Origin: Neptunicoccus cionae | GTDB taxonomy: Bacteria; Pseudomonadota; Alphaproteobacteria; Rhodobacterales; Rhodobacteraceae | Assembly (NCBI RefSeq): GCF_002860325.1 | Contig: NZ_PKOJ01000004.1 | Span: 186,001 to 250,000 of the forward strand | Direction: 5' to 3' | DNA: 64,000 nt | Part shown: piece after piece, positions 8,885 to 17,858 of the stretch | Layout: every line of letters starts with the position of its first letter | Numbering within the stretch: position 1 is the first letter of the stretch | Translations under genes and position numbers: made by a program | The notes under the pieces: generated by a model | What the model was told of the DNA's origin: nothing | What the model saw: only the letters and a program-made list of their open reading frames with translations | Databases searched by the model: none

Positions 8885-9598
8885 ATGCAGAAACGAACAC
8901 AATTACGTGTGGCCAGCTACAATATCCGCAAGGCGGTCGGTCTGGACTGGCGGCGGGATGCCGAACGGATTGTACAAGTTCTGCATGAAATTGACGCTGA
9001 TGTGGTGGTGTTACAGGAATCCGATAAAAGGGTCGGCCAGCGGTCCGGCGTTTTGCCCGCCACGCGGCTTCAAAGCGATCTCGGGTATGTCTTGGTCGAT
9101 CTCTCAATCCGGCCTCGGAGTCACGGCTGGCACGGCAATGCCATTCTTTACCGGCAAGGCGGGCTCAATCTGGAGCGAAGCAACCGCATACACCTGCCCG
9201 CACTCGAACCGCGCGGCGCAGTGGCGGCACGGTTTGCAGAGCCCGGACTGGAAATCATAGGCGTGCATCTTGGACTGACGCGCCGGATCCGCGCGCGCCA
9301 GCTCTCTGCCTTACGCGCCTATATGGAGCGGGCCGATCATCCGGTTCTAATGGCGGGTGACTTTAACATTTGGGCGCGGGGAGGACAAACCGGCGATCTG
9401 CTGGGGCGAGAGGCCGAAATGGTTCTTCCCGGCAACAGCTTTCATGCAGCCCGTCCGACAGCCCCGCTTGACCGCTTTGTATTGCGGGGCGGCATCCGTC
9501 AGGTGTCAAGCCACGTCCATTACTCTGCTCTGGCAGCAAAAGCTTCCGATCATTTGCCTGTGGTAATCGACGCCGAGGTTTCACACCCGTGCATGTAA
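8885..9598 (+). CDS. endonuclease/exonuclease/phosphatase (EEP) family protein
   Basis: This is a 237-residue metal-dependent phosphodiesterase of the EEP superfamily (DNase I, sphingomyelinase and inositol phosphatase relatives). The family motifs appear in order: SYNIRKAVG (Asn), VVVLQESD (the metal-binding Glu), WHGNAILYR, GVHLG, LMAGDFNIW (Asp and Asn) and the C-terminal SDHLPVV with the catalytic Asp-His pair. No signal peptide is evident. Its end overlaps the cardiolipin synthase start by 10 bp, a pairing that suggests a role in phospholipid turnover or at the membrane, though a nucleic-acid substrate cannot be excluded. The ribosome site is weak (AAGGTCGAAAT). Confidence 0.8.
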   Translation: MQKRTQLRVASYNIRKAVGLDWRRDAERIVQVLHEIDADVVVLQESDKRVGQRSGVLPATRLQSDLGYVLVDLSIRPRSHGWHGNAILYRQGGLNLERSNRIHLPALEPRGAVAARFAEPGLEIIGVHLGLTRRIRARQLSALRAYMERADHPVLMAGDFNIWARGGQTGDLLGREAEMVLPGNSFHAARPTAPLDRFVLRGGIRQVSSHVHYSALAAKASDHLPVVIDAEVSHPCM

Positions 9599-11025
9599 AC
9601 ATTCTCCTCGGTCTTCACGGCGTTATCGTATTAACCTTTACGCTTCGCATTCTTCTGCGGGACGACCTGTCTCCCCCTGCCCGACTGGCGTGGTTTGTGG
9701 TGTTGAATGTGGTCCCCTTCGGGGGCAGTGCAATTTATTTCCTGTTCGGGGAAATCGATCTAGGCAAGAAGGCGAAACAGGCGCGAAGGCTGGTCTCGCG
9801 CAATATCTATGACCATGCCGGTGATCTGAAAGGCAGGGAAGAGGACGTCAGCACCGACATTTCGCGGCAGTACCGATCAGTTTTCCGCTACGGTGCTTCG
9901 ATAAACGGTTTTTATCCGGTAAACGGCAACCGCGCCGCCCTTATGGCGGACGGGGAGGAAACGCTGGAACGCATGGTTGCGGACATCGATGCTGCGAAAC
10001 ATCACGTGCATATGCTCTGCTATATCTGGCTGGAAGATCACACCGGCACCGATCTTGCCGAGGCATTGATCCGTGCCACGAAGAGAGGCGTGATCTGCCG
10101 CGCGGTGGCGGACGGTCTGGGGTCCCGGCGCTTGATCAAATCCGCGCTCTGGCAGCGGATGAAGGATGCCGGTGTGAAACTGGCGGTGGCGCTTCCGCTT
10201 GACCGGCCCTTGCACACGATCCTCACCAGCCGTCTTGATCTTCGCAATCACCGCAAGATTACAGTTATTGACGGCAAAATCACCTATTGCGGCAGTCGGA
10301 ACTACGCTGATCCGGAATTTCTGGTCAAAGCCAGATACGCCCCGTGGGTAGATATAATGGTACGGTTTGAAGGCCCGATAGTGGCACAAAACCAGCTGTT
10401 GTTCGTAAGTGACTGGGCGCAGGCCACAGGCGAAACGCTGGAGGATCTGGTGGAGCCGGTTGAACCGTTCAAGGATGGTTTTCCGGCGCAGGCACTCGGC
10501 TTTGGACCTGTAGAGCGGCGCGGCGCCACCCCGCAACTGTTTTCAACCGCGATTGCCTGCGCACAAGAACAGATAATTCTCTCAACGCCGTATTTCGTGC
10601 CGGATGGCACCGTACTCGACGCATTGTGCACCGCGGCCTTGCGCGGCGTGCGCGTGACACTGGTCTTTCCCAAACGCAACGACAGCAAGATCGTCGCGGC
10701 TGCCAGTAAGAGTTACTATCTTAAACTGCTGGAGGCAGGCTGCGAGATATACGAGTATAAGGGCGGGCTGCTTCACGCCAAAACCCTGACAGTGGATGGC
10801 CGGTTGGGGCTGGTCGGCTCCTCCAACCTTGATATTCGCAGTTTCGATTTGAACTTTGAAAACAACATCCTGTTTCAGGATGAATCTCTGGCGGGCGAGA
10901 TTTACGAGCGCCAGCAGGTTTATATTTCCGGCGCTGATCCGGTGACACTGATCCATGTGTCAAACTGGCCCTATCACCGGCGGATCTGGAACAATATCAT
11001 CGCCACCATCGGTCCGATCCTGTGA
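9589..11025 (+). CDS. cls: cardiolipin synthase (phospholipase D family)
   Basis: This is a 478-residue membrane enzyme of the two-domain phospholipase D family that makes cardiolipin from phosphatidylglycerol. Two hydrophobic N-terminal segments precede the catalytic region. The two HKD motifs are NHRKITVIDG (near residue 222) and LHAKTLTVDG (near 395), each followed by the usual GS-N sequence (GSRNYAD, GSSNLD). Length fits ClsA-type proteins. It starts at a GTG that overlaps the end of the upstream gene, with GAGG about 12 bp before, so translation is probably coupled to that gene. Confidence 0.88.
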   Translation: MHVNILLGLHGVIVLTFTLRILLRDDLSPPARLAWFVVLNVVPFGGSAIYFLFGEIDLGKKAKQARRLVSRNIYDHAGDLKGREEDVSTDISRQYRSVFRYGASINGFYPVNGNRAALMADGEETLERMVADIDAAKHHVHMLCYIWLEDHTGTDLAEALIRATKRGVICRAVADGLGSRRLIKSALWQRMKDAGVKLAVALPLDRPLHTILTSRLDLRNHRKITVIDGKITYCGSRNYADPEFLVKARYAPWVDIMVRFEGPIVAQNQLLFVSDWAQATGETLEDLVEPVEPFKDGFPAQALGFGPVERRGATPQLFSTAIACAQEQIILSTPYFVPDGTVLDALCTAALRGVRVTLVFPKRNDSKIVAAASKSYYLKLLEAGCEIYEYKGGLLHAKTLTVDGRLGLVGSSNLDIRSFDLNFENNILFQDESLAGEIYERQQVYISGADPVTLIHVSNWPYHRRIWNNIIATIGPIL

Positions 11026-11037
11026 ATCAGCCGCTGA

Positions 11038-12087
11038 CTAACTGCCACCGGCGTCCCGCATTTTTCCGCGCCGCCCGTAAGGGGTTTCGTTGAAACGGGC
11101 CTTATAGTGGCGCGTGAACAAACCGTTAGAGCTGAACCCCGCCGCCATTGCGATTTCTGTCACGTTGAGATTGGTTTCAGTCAACAAGGTGCGGGCGCGA
11201 TCCAGCCGCATGTTGCGATAGACGGTAGCGGGCGTTTCATCGAACAGCTTTTTGAACTGGCGTTCCATTTGACGGCGGGAAAACTCCCCCTCCTCTGCCA
11301 GTTCCTCCAGTGTCAGCGGGTCTTCGATATTGGCCTGCATCGCCTGCAACACCGCCAGCACCTTGGGGTCACGGGAATTGATTGCCTTGGCAATCGAACT
11401 GCGTTGTTCCCGCGCCGGTGACAGATCACCGCCGCTCAGACACATATCCGATACCGCAGTGGCAAAAGCCTCGCCGTAGTCTTCCAGAATAATCGACAGC
11501 ATCATTTCAGTGGCAGCCGCGCCACCGCCGCAAGTGTAAATCCCGCGATCTGCTTCGAAACGGCGGCTGGTGGGCTGCAGATCCGGAAAGGTCTCGACAA
11601 AGCCGGGCTGGTTTTCCCAATGCAGCGTAAATCGGCGGTCCTGCAAAAGACCGGCCCGAGCCAGCGTGGCCGCGCCGGTACAGATCCCCCCCATGTTGCC
11701 ACCGAACCGCGCATGTTTGCGCAATGCCTGCAACACGGCGTCTGACGCAACTTCCGTACCCCGGTTTCCCGAACACACCCAAAGGTGCATATCCGGCGTC
11801 AATCCGTGAAGATCCCCGTGGGCGCCCACGTCCACGCCGGAGGAAGAGCACACCGCATCACCGGTTTCCGACAGCACGACCCAACCATAGAGCGGCTTTT
11901 GCGCCAGCTGGTTCGCAATGCGCAGCGGATCGAGCGCGGAACTGAAGGCCAGAAGTGTGAATTCCGGCAAAAGAAGAAAGCCGAAACGGCGGGTTTCCCT
12001 GACCTGCGCAACCGGAAAACTGAACGCCCCCGCAGGAACAACGTCCACGGGCGCTTTAATAGGCGGGGTATCAGAAGCAGGGCACAT
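11038..12087 (-). CDS. GlxA-family AraC-type transcriptional regulator
   Basis: This regulator of about 349 residues combines an N-terminal DJ-1/PfpI-like amidotransferase-fold domain (about 25-205, beginning FGFLLLPEFTLLAFSSALDPLR) with a C-terminal AraC/XylS double helix-turn-helix (about 240-345, with LTLEELAEEGEFSRRQ and VTEIAMAAGFSSNGLF). The frame opens at a TTG (12108); I prefer the ATG at 12087. Relatives control carnitine, choline, glycine betaine or arginine catabolism. It is downstream of, and in the same direction as, the peptide-type importer genes, separated by 112 bp, so it may be transcribed with them or respond to the same substrate. Ligand unknown. Confidence 0.75.
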   Translation of the reverse strand: MCPASDTPPIKAPVDVVPAGAFSFPVAQVRETRRFGFLLLPEFTLLAFSSALDPLRIANQLAQKPLYGWVVLSETGDAVCSSSGVDVGAHGDLHGLTPDMHLWVCSGNRGTEVASDAVLQALRKHARFGGNMGGICTGAATLARAGLLQDRRFTLHWENQPGFVETFPDLQPTSRRFEADRGIYTCGGGAAATEMMLSIILEDYGEAFATAVSDMCLSGGDLSPAREQRSSIAKAINSRDPKVLAVLQAMQANIEDPLTLEELAEEGEFSRRQMERQFKKLFDETPATVYRNMRLDRARTLLTETNLNVTEIAMAAGFSSNGLFTRHYKARFNETPYGRRGKMRDAGGS

Positions 12088-12199
12088 GACGTGGCGAAAA
12101 CCTTGCAAGAAACATCAGACCGGAACTGGCCTGACGTTAACTACACCACTTCTCCCCTGCAACAAAAGCACTGTTCTCCTGTCCTTGGCTTCCGGTCGC

Positions 12200-13210
12200 T
12201 CAGACCGCGGCTTTAACGGGTTCTGCCGCTGCCGTATCCTGCGTTACAAAACACGCTGCCTTGCCATGCCGGGACGTGGAACAAAGTTCAGGCGCGCTCT
12301 GGCTGCATTTGGGCAGAGCCACCGGACAGCGGGGATGAAAGGCGCAGCCGCTTGGCGGGTTGAGCGGGCTTGGCGGCTCTCCGGCCTGCGCCTCGACACG
12401 GCGTTTGGGATTTTCGATGTCCGGAATCGTTGCCAGCAGCAATTTGGAATAAGGATGCTTTGGATTGGTAAACAACTCTTCTACGGGGGCCTGTTCAACG
12501 ATCCGTCCCAGATACATCACTGCGATGTGGTTGGACATATGCCGTACCACGCTCAGGTCGTGGCTGATGAACAGATAGGTCAGCCCCAGTTCGTCCTGCA
12601 AGCGGCGCATCAGGTTCAGGATTTGCGCTTGCACCGAAACATCCAGCGCCGAAGTCGGCTCGTCACAGACGAGCAGTTCCGGTTCGGAAGCCAGCGCACG
12701 GGCGATGGAGATCCGCTGGCGCTGGCCGCCGGAAAATTCGTGCGGGTATTTCAGTGCGTCATCCGCGCCAAGCCCCACGGTTTCAAGCAATTCACGCACC
12801 CGATCCAGTGTTTCCTTTTCCGTGTCGCGCAGCTTCATTTCGCGGATCGGTTCCGCGATGATATCCCCGACGCGCCAGCGGGGGTTCAGACTGGAATGGG
12901 GGTCTTGAAAAATCATCTGAACCTTGATCGGGCGACCCTTGGCCCCAGTCCCGAAACGGATGTCACCGTTGGTGGTGGCGTAAAGCCCTGTCACCAGCCG
13001 CGCCACAGTGGATTTACCGCAACCGGATTCGCCGACGATGCTGAAACAGGTGCCTTTTTCCACGGTGAACGAGATATCCGAAACCGCTTCTACATAGAGT
13101 TTCGGGCGACGTTCAAGCACACGGTTCAGCCACGGGGCCGATACATCAAACACTTTGCTGACATGATTTACCGTTAAAGCGGGTGCGGTATCCTCTAGAA
13201 CTACGCTCAT
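12200..13210 (-). CDS. peptide-type ABC transporter ATPase (DppF/OppF family)
   Basis: This is a 336-residue ABC ATPase: Walker A GESGCGKST, signature FSGGQRQRISIARAL, Walker B followed by CDEPTSALDVSVQAQ, and the C-terminal oligopeptide-transporter extension (ENPKRRVEAQAGEPPSPLNP, then a Cys-rich CAFHPRCPVALPKC) that in this family binds an iron-sulfur cluster. The start ATG at 13210 follows GGAGGAACAG and overlaps the upstream stop. It would work with the DppD-like, DppB-like and DppC-like products and the binding protein encoded at 18896-20467. The operon also carries two amidohydrolases between the ATPase and permease genes, so a non-peptide substrate is plausible. Confidence 0.88.
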   Translation of the reverse strand: MSVVLEDTAPALTVNHVSKVFDVSAPWLNRVLERRPKLYVEAVSDISFTVEKGTCFSIVGESGCGKSTVARLVTGLYATTNGDIRFGTGAKGRPIKVQMIFQDPHSSLNPRWRVGDIIAEPIREMKLRDTEKETLDRVRELLETVGLGADDALKYPHEFSGGQRQRISIARALASEPELLVCDEPTSALDVSVQAQILNLMRRLQDELGLTYLFISHDLSVVRHMSNHIAVMYLGRIVEQAPVEELFTNPKHPYSKLLLATIPDIENPKRRVEAQAGEPPSPLNPPSGCAFHPRCPVALPKCSQSAPELCSTSRHGKAACFVTQDTAAAEPVKAAV

Positions 13211-14220
13211 TCTGTTCCTCCTTGTTGCAACCAGCAGGCTGCGCTGGTTGTGCCAACCTGTTGCAGCGACGGTTTCTGCGCACTGCATTTTGGCCCCGCA
13301 TAGGGGCAGCGGGGATGAAAGGCACAGCCCGAAGGCCGTGCATTCAGTCGGGGCATGGACCCGTCAATCTGAGAGAGAACCTCTACACGGTCATGCAGGC
13401 TCGGGATCGCGGACATAAGGCCCTTGGTATAAGGATGCTGCGGGTTGTGGATCACATCGCTGACCGGACCACTTTCCACCACGCGCCCGGAATACATCAC
13501 GCAGACCCGATCCGCCGTTTCCGCAATCACGCCCATATCGTGGGTCACAAGCATGATACCCACGCCGGTTTCATCGCAAAGCTTGCGCAGCAGCGCGGTG
13601 ATCTGCGCCTGAATGGACACATCCAGCGCGGTGGTCGGTTCATCAGCGATAATCAGGCGCGGCCCCGCCGCCAGTGCAAGTGCGATCACAACCCGCTGCC
13701 GCATCCCGCCGGAAAACTGGTGGGGATACTGGCGCAGTCGTTCTTCGGGGGCGGGAATACCAACACTACGCAACAGTTCCAGCGCGCGGGCTTCGGCCTC
13801 CGTTTTGGAAAGCGGGGTGTGCAGGCGGATGGTTTCCACCAGCTGCTTGCCTACCGTGAACAGCGGGTTCAGCGCGGTCAGCGGGTCCTGAAAGATCGCG
13901 CCCATCTCGCGGCCGCGCACCTTGGTCAGTTCGGCTTCGGTCAAAGTATCAACGCGGCGCCCCCCAACGTGGATGGCGCCCTGTGCGATGCGGCCGGGAT
14001 GTTCGAGCAGGCCAAGCACCGCCAGCCCTGTAATGGATTTACCCGCACCGCTTTCGCCCACCACCCCGAGGATCTCTCCCGGTGCGATCTGCATGGATAC
14101 GTCGTCTATTGCTGTCAGAACCCCGCGTCTGGTGGGAAACTCGACGCTTAGCCCCTGCACATCCAGCGCAGGGGTCGCGTTGATCGAGTCTTCGGGCACG
14201 GGAATGGGCTGAACCATCAT
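13207..14220 (-). CDS. peptide-type ABC transporter ATPase (DppD/OppD family)
   Basis: This is a 337-residue ABC ATPase with Walker A GESGAGKS, signature FSGGMRQRVVIALAL, Walker B followed by ADEPTTALDVSIQAQ, and the same C-terminal Cys-rich extension (CAFHPRCPYAGPKC) as its partner. The ATG at 14220 has GGAGA five bases upstream, which decides it over the in-frame ATG at 14232. It lies directly after the chlorohydrolase-like gene and overlaps the DppF-like gene by 4 bp, so the two ATPases should form a heterodimer. Confidence 0.88.
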   Translation of the reverse strand: MMVQPIPVPEDSINATPALDVQGLSVEFPTRRGVLTAIDDVSMQIAPGEILGVVGESGAGKSITGLAVLGLLEHPGRIAQGAIHVGGRRVDTLTEAELTKVRGREMGAIFQDPLTALNPLFTVGKQLVETIRLHTPLSKTEAEARALELLRSVGIPAPEERLRQYPHQFSGGMRQRVVIALALAAGPRLIIADEPTTALDVSIQAQITALLRKLCDETGVGIMLVTHDMGVIAETADRVCVMYSGRVVESGPVSDVIHNPQHPYTKGLMSAIPSLHDRVEVLSQIDGSMPRLNARPSGCAFHPRCPYAGPKCSAQKPSLQQVGTTSAACWLQQGGTE

Positions 14221-14221
14221 G

Positions 14222-15694
14222 CTAGTCTCCATTCATCAGGGGAAAGGTGGGTGGGAAAATCTGCTCTACAGGCGGATGCCCGAGGGTGCGTTCGGGATAT
14301 TTTTCAACCAGTCCGTCGAACTGGTCCTGCATTGCGGCACGGGCCGCCTTCATGTCGATACCGGCCACGTCGCCGTTGCGCATGGACAAACGTCCGTCCA
14401 CGATTGTCGCCCGGGTCACACGGCCCGTTGCGCCAAGGATCAGGGTTTGCACCGGATCAATGCGCGGCGCCATATGGGGATCAGCCATGTCGAACACGGC
14501 AATATCTGCTTTGGCTCCTGCCCGCAGCACGCCGATGTCGTCACGGCGCAGGGCCTTGGCCCCGTTCAGGGTTGCCGCATCGAACATCTCTGCCGAGGTG
14601 ATCGAGGTATGTCCGTCCTGCATCCGGCAGGCCATCATCCCCACCGCCATATTCAGCACCATGTCGGGCGGTGCCGTATCGGTGCCCATAGCAAGGTTAA
14701 TGCCCATGTCCCGCAGCTTTGCAAAAGAGCGCAGCGCACCGCCATGACGGGCTGCAACCAGCGGGCAATGGATCACGGACACGCCGTGATCACGGTAGAG
14801 CGCAAGATCGGTATCATCCGCTACAGTCGCATGAGGGGCGAGCAGTCTGGGTGACAGCGCTTCAAAGCTGTTCAACCACTGCGGCGCGGTTTTACCATGC
14901 AGCGACTGTACGGTTTGTAGTTCCATCATGCCCTGCGCCATGTGCAGACGCACCGGACAATCCAGATCCTCCGCTGCGGACATAGTGCGTTCCAGCAGGG
15001 TTTGCGTGCAGGTTTCCACACGGTCCGGTGCAAGCATCGGAGACACAAGATCACGCCCCTGCACGGATTGCGCAAAACCGACCGCATCGTCCAGCCCTTG
15101 CAATCCGCGGTCTTCGTCAAATCGGGCGTGCATGGCGCCGGTTTCATCAACCACCATCCCGCCCGCACGATACGCCGGACCAAGCCAGACCCGCAGGCCC
15201 ATGTCCTGCGCTGCATCGGCGGCGGCAGAAAACTCTGCGACGGTCTCGCCCCATTCGCGGTAAAACAGGGACGCAATCGGCGCGGCTGATGTAATGCCGT
15301 TCAACAGCAACTGCCCGAAGGCAAACCGTTTCTGCGCCACCAGTTCTTCGGGCGAATACATCTCATAAGGGCCGCGATCCACATAGGCTTGCGGCCAGAC
15401 GCGGCCCTTTTTCTCGCTCGGCCAGTTGTCATGGGCCAGCAGCGTGGTGTCGAGATCGGACAGGGCGTCCAGATCGACGAAACCGGGGGCGACCAGTGCC
15501 GCGCCCATGTCAAAACGGGCGCTGACCTCTCCGTCAAAACGTTTTCCGGCAAAGAGGATCCGGTCGTTTTCAATCACAACCTCACCCCCGCGCAGCAGAC
15601 GGCGGCCCTGTTCCGTGTCCACCACGATCCAGTCGGCTGTCAGGCTCCAGCGGCCTGCGGGACGTTGCCCGAGGGGAAGATCGTCAAAGCGCAT
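14222..15694 (-). CDS. amidohydrolase, chlorohydrolase-like, atypical metal site
   Basis: This is a 490-residue member of the amidohydrolase superfamily closest in layout to the chlorohydrolase/guanine-deaminase group: an N-terminal beta domain (VVIENDRILFAG), a TIM barrel, and a C-terminal DIAVFDM segment. The usual HxH metal motif after strand 1 is absent: where PGFxDLHxH is expected the protein has APGFVDLDALSDLD (D74, D76). Other ligands are kept: H251 (LHMAQ), H288 (APHAT), H309 and D339 (GTDT). It overlaps the cytosine-deaminase-like gene by one base (TAATG). It probably hydrolyses a C-N bond in the imported compound, but the metal site leaves room for a changed chemistry. Confidence 0.7.
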   Translation of the reverse strand: MRFDDLPLGQRPAGRWSLTADWIVVDTEQGRRLLRGGEVVIENDRILFAGKRFDGEVSARFDMGAALVAPGFVDLDALSDLDTTLLAHDNWPSEKKGRVWPQAYVDRGPYEMYSPEELVAQKRFAFGQLLLNGITSAAPIASLFYREWGETVAEFSAAADAAQDMGLRVWLGPAYRAGGMVVDETGAMHARFDEDRGLQGLDDAVGFAQSVQGRDLVSPMLAPDRVETCTQTLLERTMSAAEDLDCPVRLHMAQGMMELQTVQSLHGKTAPQWLNSFEALSPRLLAPHATVADDTDLALYRDHGVSVIHCPLVAARHGGALRSFAKLRDMGINLAMGTDTAPPDMVLNMAVGMMACRMQDGHTSITSAEMFDAATLNGAKALRRDDIGVLRAGAKADIAVFDMADPHMAPRIDPVQTLILGATGRVTRATIVDGRLSMRNGDVAGIDMKAARAAMQDQFDGLVEKYPERTLGHPPVEQIFPPTFPLMNGD

Positions 15695-16890
15695 TACGGG
15701 GCCTCGATCAGCGTGGCACCGTCACGGGCCGTTACTTTGCCCGCCTTCACCACCAGTTTGCGCGGTGCGTGGGACACGATGGCATGGGCCACGGCAACGC
15801 CTTCGACCAGAACCAGATCCCCCGGCGCGCCTACTTCCAGCGCACGGCGTTCCATGCCCATGGCAACCGCGCCGCCACCTGCGCAAATATCCAGCGCCTG
15901 ATACATTTCCTTGTCAGAGCGCAGGTTATTGCGCAGACCGACGAATTTCGCCCGCTCCAGCATGTCGCCGTTGCCATAAGGCCCCCAAGTGTCCTGAATA
16001 CCGTCATTCCCTGCCCCGATGCGGATGCCGTGGGCCTGCAACTGTTTGACCAGAGGCGCAGGGCTGCTGGCGGGGGCAGTGGTCATAATTGCGACATCCA
16101 GCGCGGCGAGCCGTTCCAGCAAGCCTTCGACCCGCGCCTGATCCGGCATCCCGAGACAGAAGGCATGGGAAATACTGATCTTGCCTTTCATGCCCAAAGC
16201 TTCGGCCCGATCAAGGGTCTGTTCCATGGAAAACGCGCCCAATTCGCCCCGTTCGTGCAGATGGATGTCGATGCCTTTGCCATGTTTGTCGGCCAGTGCA
16301 AAGATCGTATCCAGATGCCCCTTCGGATCGCGATCAACGCCACAAGGGTCCAGCCCGCCCATCAGATCCGCACCCATTTTCAGCGCCTCGTCCAGCAGTT
16401 CGGCGGTGCCGGGGCTGATCATCAGACCGGATTGGGGAAAGGCGACAGTCTGTATTTCCACCACATCGGCCAGTTTTTCTGCGGTTTCCATCACACCTTC
16501 CAGCGCGCGCAGCCCGCCTGTGGTATCAATATCAACATGGCTGCGGATCAGGGTCGCACCATATCCGGCGGTCTTCAAAGCATGCCGCATGGATTGCACG
16601 TGGGGGTCCATACCAAGACGGGTTTTCATCTGGCGTTCGTTATCGATCATCGCCATCAGATTGCCGCCGCCCACATCGTTGTGATACCACGGATAGCCCA
16701 GCAGGGATTTATCCAGATGTGTATGCGCCTCGGTCAATGCAGGGATCGCGATCCGCCCGCCGGCATCCTCTACCGGTGTGGTGCCTGCCTCCTGATCCGG
16801 AGCAATTTTCGCAATCCGCCCGTTTTCGATCAACAGGTCGGTCGGCTCTCCGTCAAGGATACGCAGGTTTTTTATCAACAGATTATTCAT
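15694..16890 (-). CDS. cytosine-deaminase-like amidohydrolase
   Basis: This is a 398-residue cytoplasmic amidohydrolase resembling CodA, isopropylammelide and related heterocycle-ring hydrolases. The metal site is intact: HTHLDK (H56, H58), HLHE (near 206), SHAF (near 230) and GNDGIQDTW (near 295), the last two being typical of the cytosine deaminase group. It removes an amino group or opens a ring amide in related enzymes. It sits between the permease and ATPase genes of the peptide-type importer, overlapping the second amidohydrolase by one base, so the two hydrolases and the importer probably act on one compound. Cytosine itself is only one possibility. Confidence 0.75.
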   Translation of the reverse strand: MNNLLIKNLRILDGEPTDLLIENGRIAKIAPDQEAGTTPVEDAGGRIAIPALTEAHTHLDKSLLGYPWYHNDVGGGNLMAMIDNERQMKTRLGMDPHVQSMRHALKTAGYGATLIRSHVDIDTTGGLRALEGVMETAEKLADVVEIQTVAFPQSGLMISPGTAELLDEALKMGADLMGGLDPCGVDRDPKGHLDTIFALADKHGKGIDIHLHERGELGAFSMEQTLDRAEALGMKGKISISHAFCLGMPDQARVEGLLERLAALDVAIMTTAPASSPAPLVKQLQAHGIRIGAGNDGIQDTWGPYGNGDMLERAKFVGLRNNLRSDKEMYQALDICAGGGAVAMGMERRALEVGAPGDLVLVEGVAVAHAIVSHAPRKLVVKAGKVTARDGATLIEAP

Positions 16891-16916
16891 GGTCTTTTTC
16901 CTTAGAACGCTTGCGC

Positions 16917-17858
16917 TTAGCGCAGTTTGGGGTTCAGCGCGTCGCGCAGCCAGTCACCCAGCATGTTTACAGCCACCACAAGAATGCAAAGCTGGATGGA
17001 GGGGAACAACACGATCCACCAAGACCCCGAGAACAGATACTGGTTGCCCACGCGGATCAATGTGCCAAGCGAAGGTTGGTTCGGTGGCATCCCGACACCC
17101 AAGAATGAAAGGGTCGCTTCGATCAGAATGGCCAGACCGAAGTTCAGCGTCGCCGCCACAAAGATTGGCGTCAGCGTGTTGGGCAGGATATGTTTTAGCA
17201 TCAGACGGCGCGCAGGGGTGCCCACCAGCCGCGAAGCCATGACATATTCCTTGCGCCGCTCCACCATAGTCTGGGCACGGACCACACGGGCGTATTGCAC
17301 CCATGAATACATCGCAATTGCCAGCACCAATACCGCGGCCACACCGACTTCTCGGAAGGCGGGCGGCAGGAACTGCTGCGCGACCGAACTGACAAGGATT
17401 GCCACCAGAACAATCGGGATCGACAGCAGCACATCGCCAATCCGCATCAGCACATTGTCAATCCAGCCGCCATAATAGCCGGCCATCAGGCCAAGCCCGA
17501 TACCCACCACCAAAGACACGGCAACCGAGGCAATGCCGATGATGATCGAGATCCGCGTACCATAGAGAATACCCGACAGAATATCGCGGCCCTGCACGTC
17601 TGTTCCCAGAAGGAACGGCATCTGACCACCCTCCATCCAGATCGGCGGCAGCTCGGCGTTCCACAGCTCAAGCGCCGCCAGATCATAGGGGTTCTGGGGC
17701 GACAGAACAGGCGCAAGAAAGGCCGTGATGATCACCAGCAACAGGACAATCGCGGCCCCGACTGCGGATTTGTGGGATTTGAAGGACCACCACAGATCAC
17801 TGTCCCAGAAACGTTCCATACGGGACGGCACAGCTTTGACAGAGGTTTGATCGCTCAT
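16917..17858 (-). CDS. peptide-type ABC transporter permease (DppC family)
   Basis: This is a 313-residue inner-membrane permease. It has the DppC-type cytoplasmic N terminus, a first membrane segment near 32-52 (VGAAIVLLLVIITAFLAPVL), the periplasmic stretch ending in PFLLGTDVQGRDILSG, and then five further segments with the EAA-type coupling loop ASRLVGTPARRLMLKHILPN near 215. The start overlaps the DppB-like stop (ATGA). It forms the channel with the DppB-like subunit. Confidence 0.88.
   Translation of the reverse strand: MSDQTSVKAVPSRMERFWDSDLWWSFKSHKSAVGAAIVLLLVIITAFLAPVLSPQNPYDLAALELWNAELPPIWMEGGQMPFLLGTDVQGRDILSGILYGTRISIIIGIASVAVSLVVGIGLGLMAGYYGGWIDNVLMRIGDVLLSIPIVLVAILVSSVAQQFLPPAFREVGVAAVLVLAIAMYSWVQYARVVRAQTMVERRKEYVMASRLVGTPARRLMLKHILPNTLTPIFVAATLNFGLAILIEATLSFLGVGMPPNQPSLGTLIRVGNQYLFSGSWWIVLFPSIQLCILVVAVNMLGDWLRDALNPKLR

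Noticed and set aside
11918-13177. Long open frame on the plus strand
   Set aside because: It lies opposite the GlxA regulator and DppF-like genes, has no family motifs, and mirrors their codon pattern.
15769-16905. Long open frame on the plus strand
   Set aside because: It is antisense to the cytosine-deaminase-like gene, whose motifs are complete.
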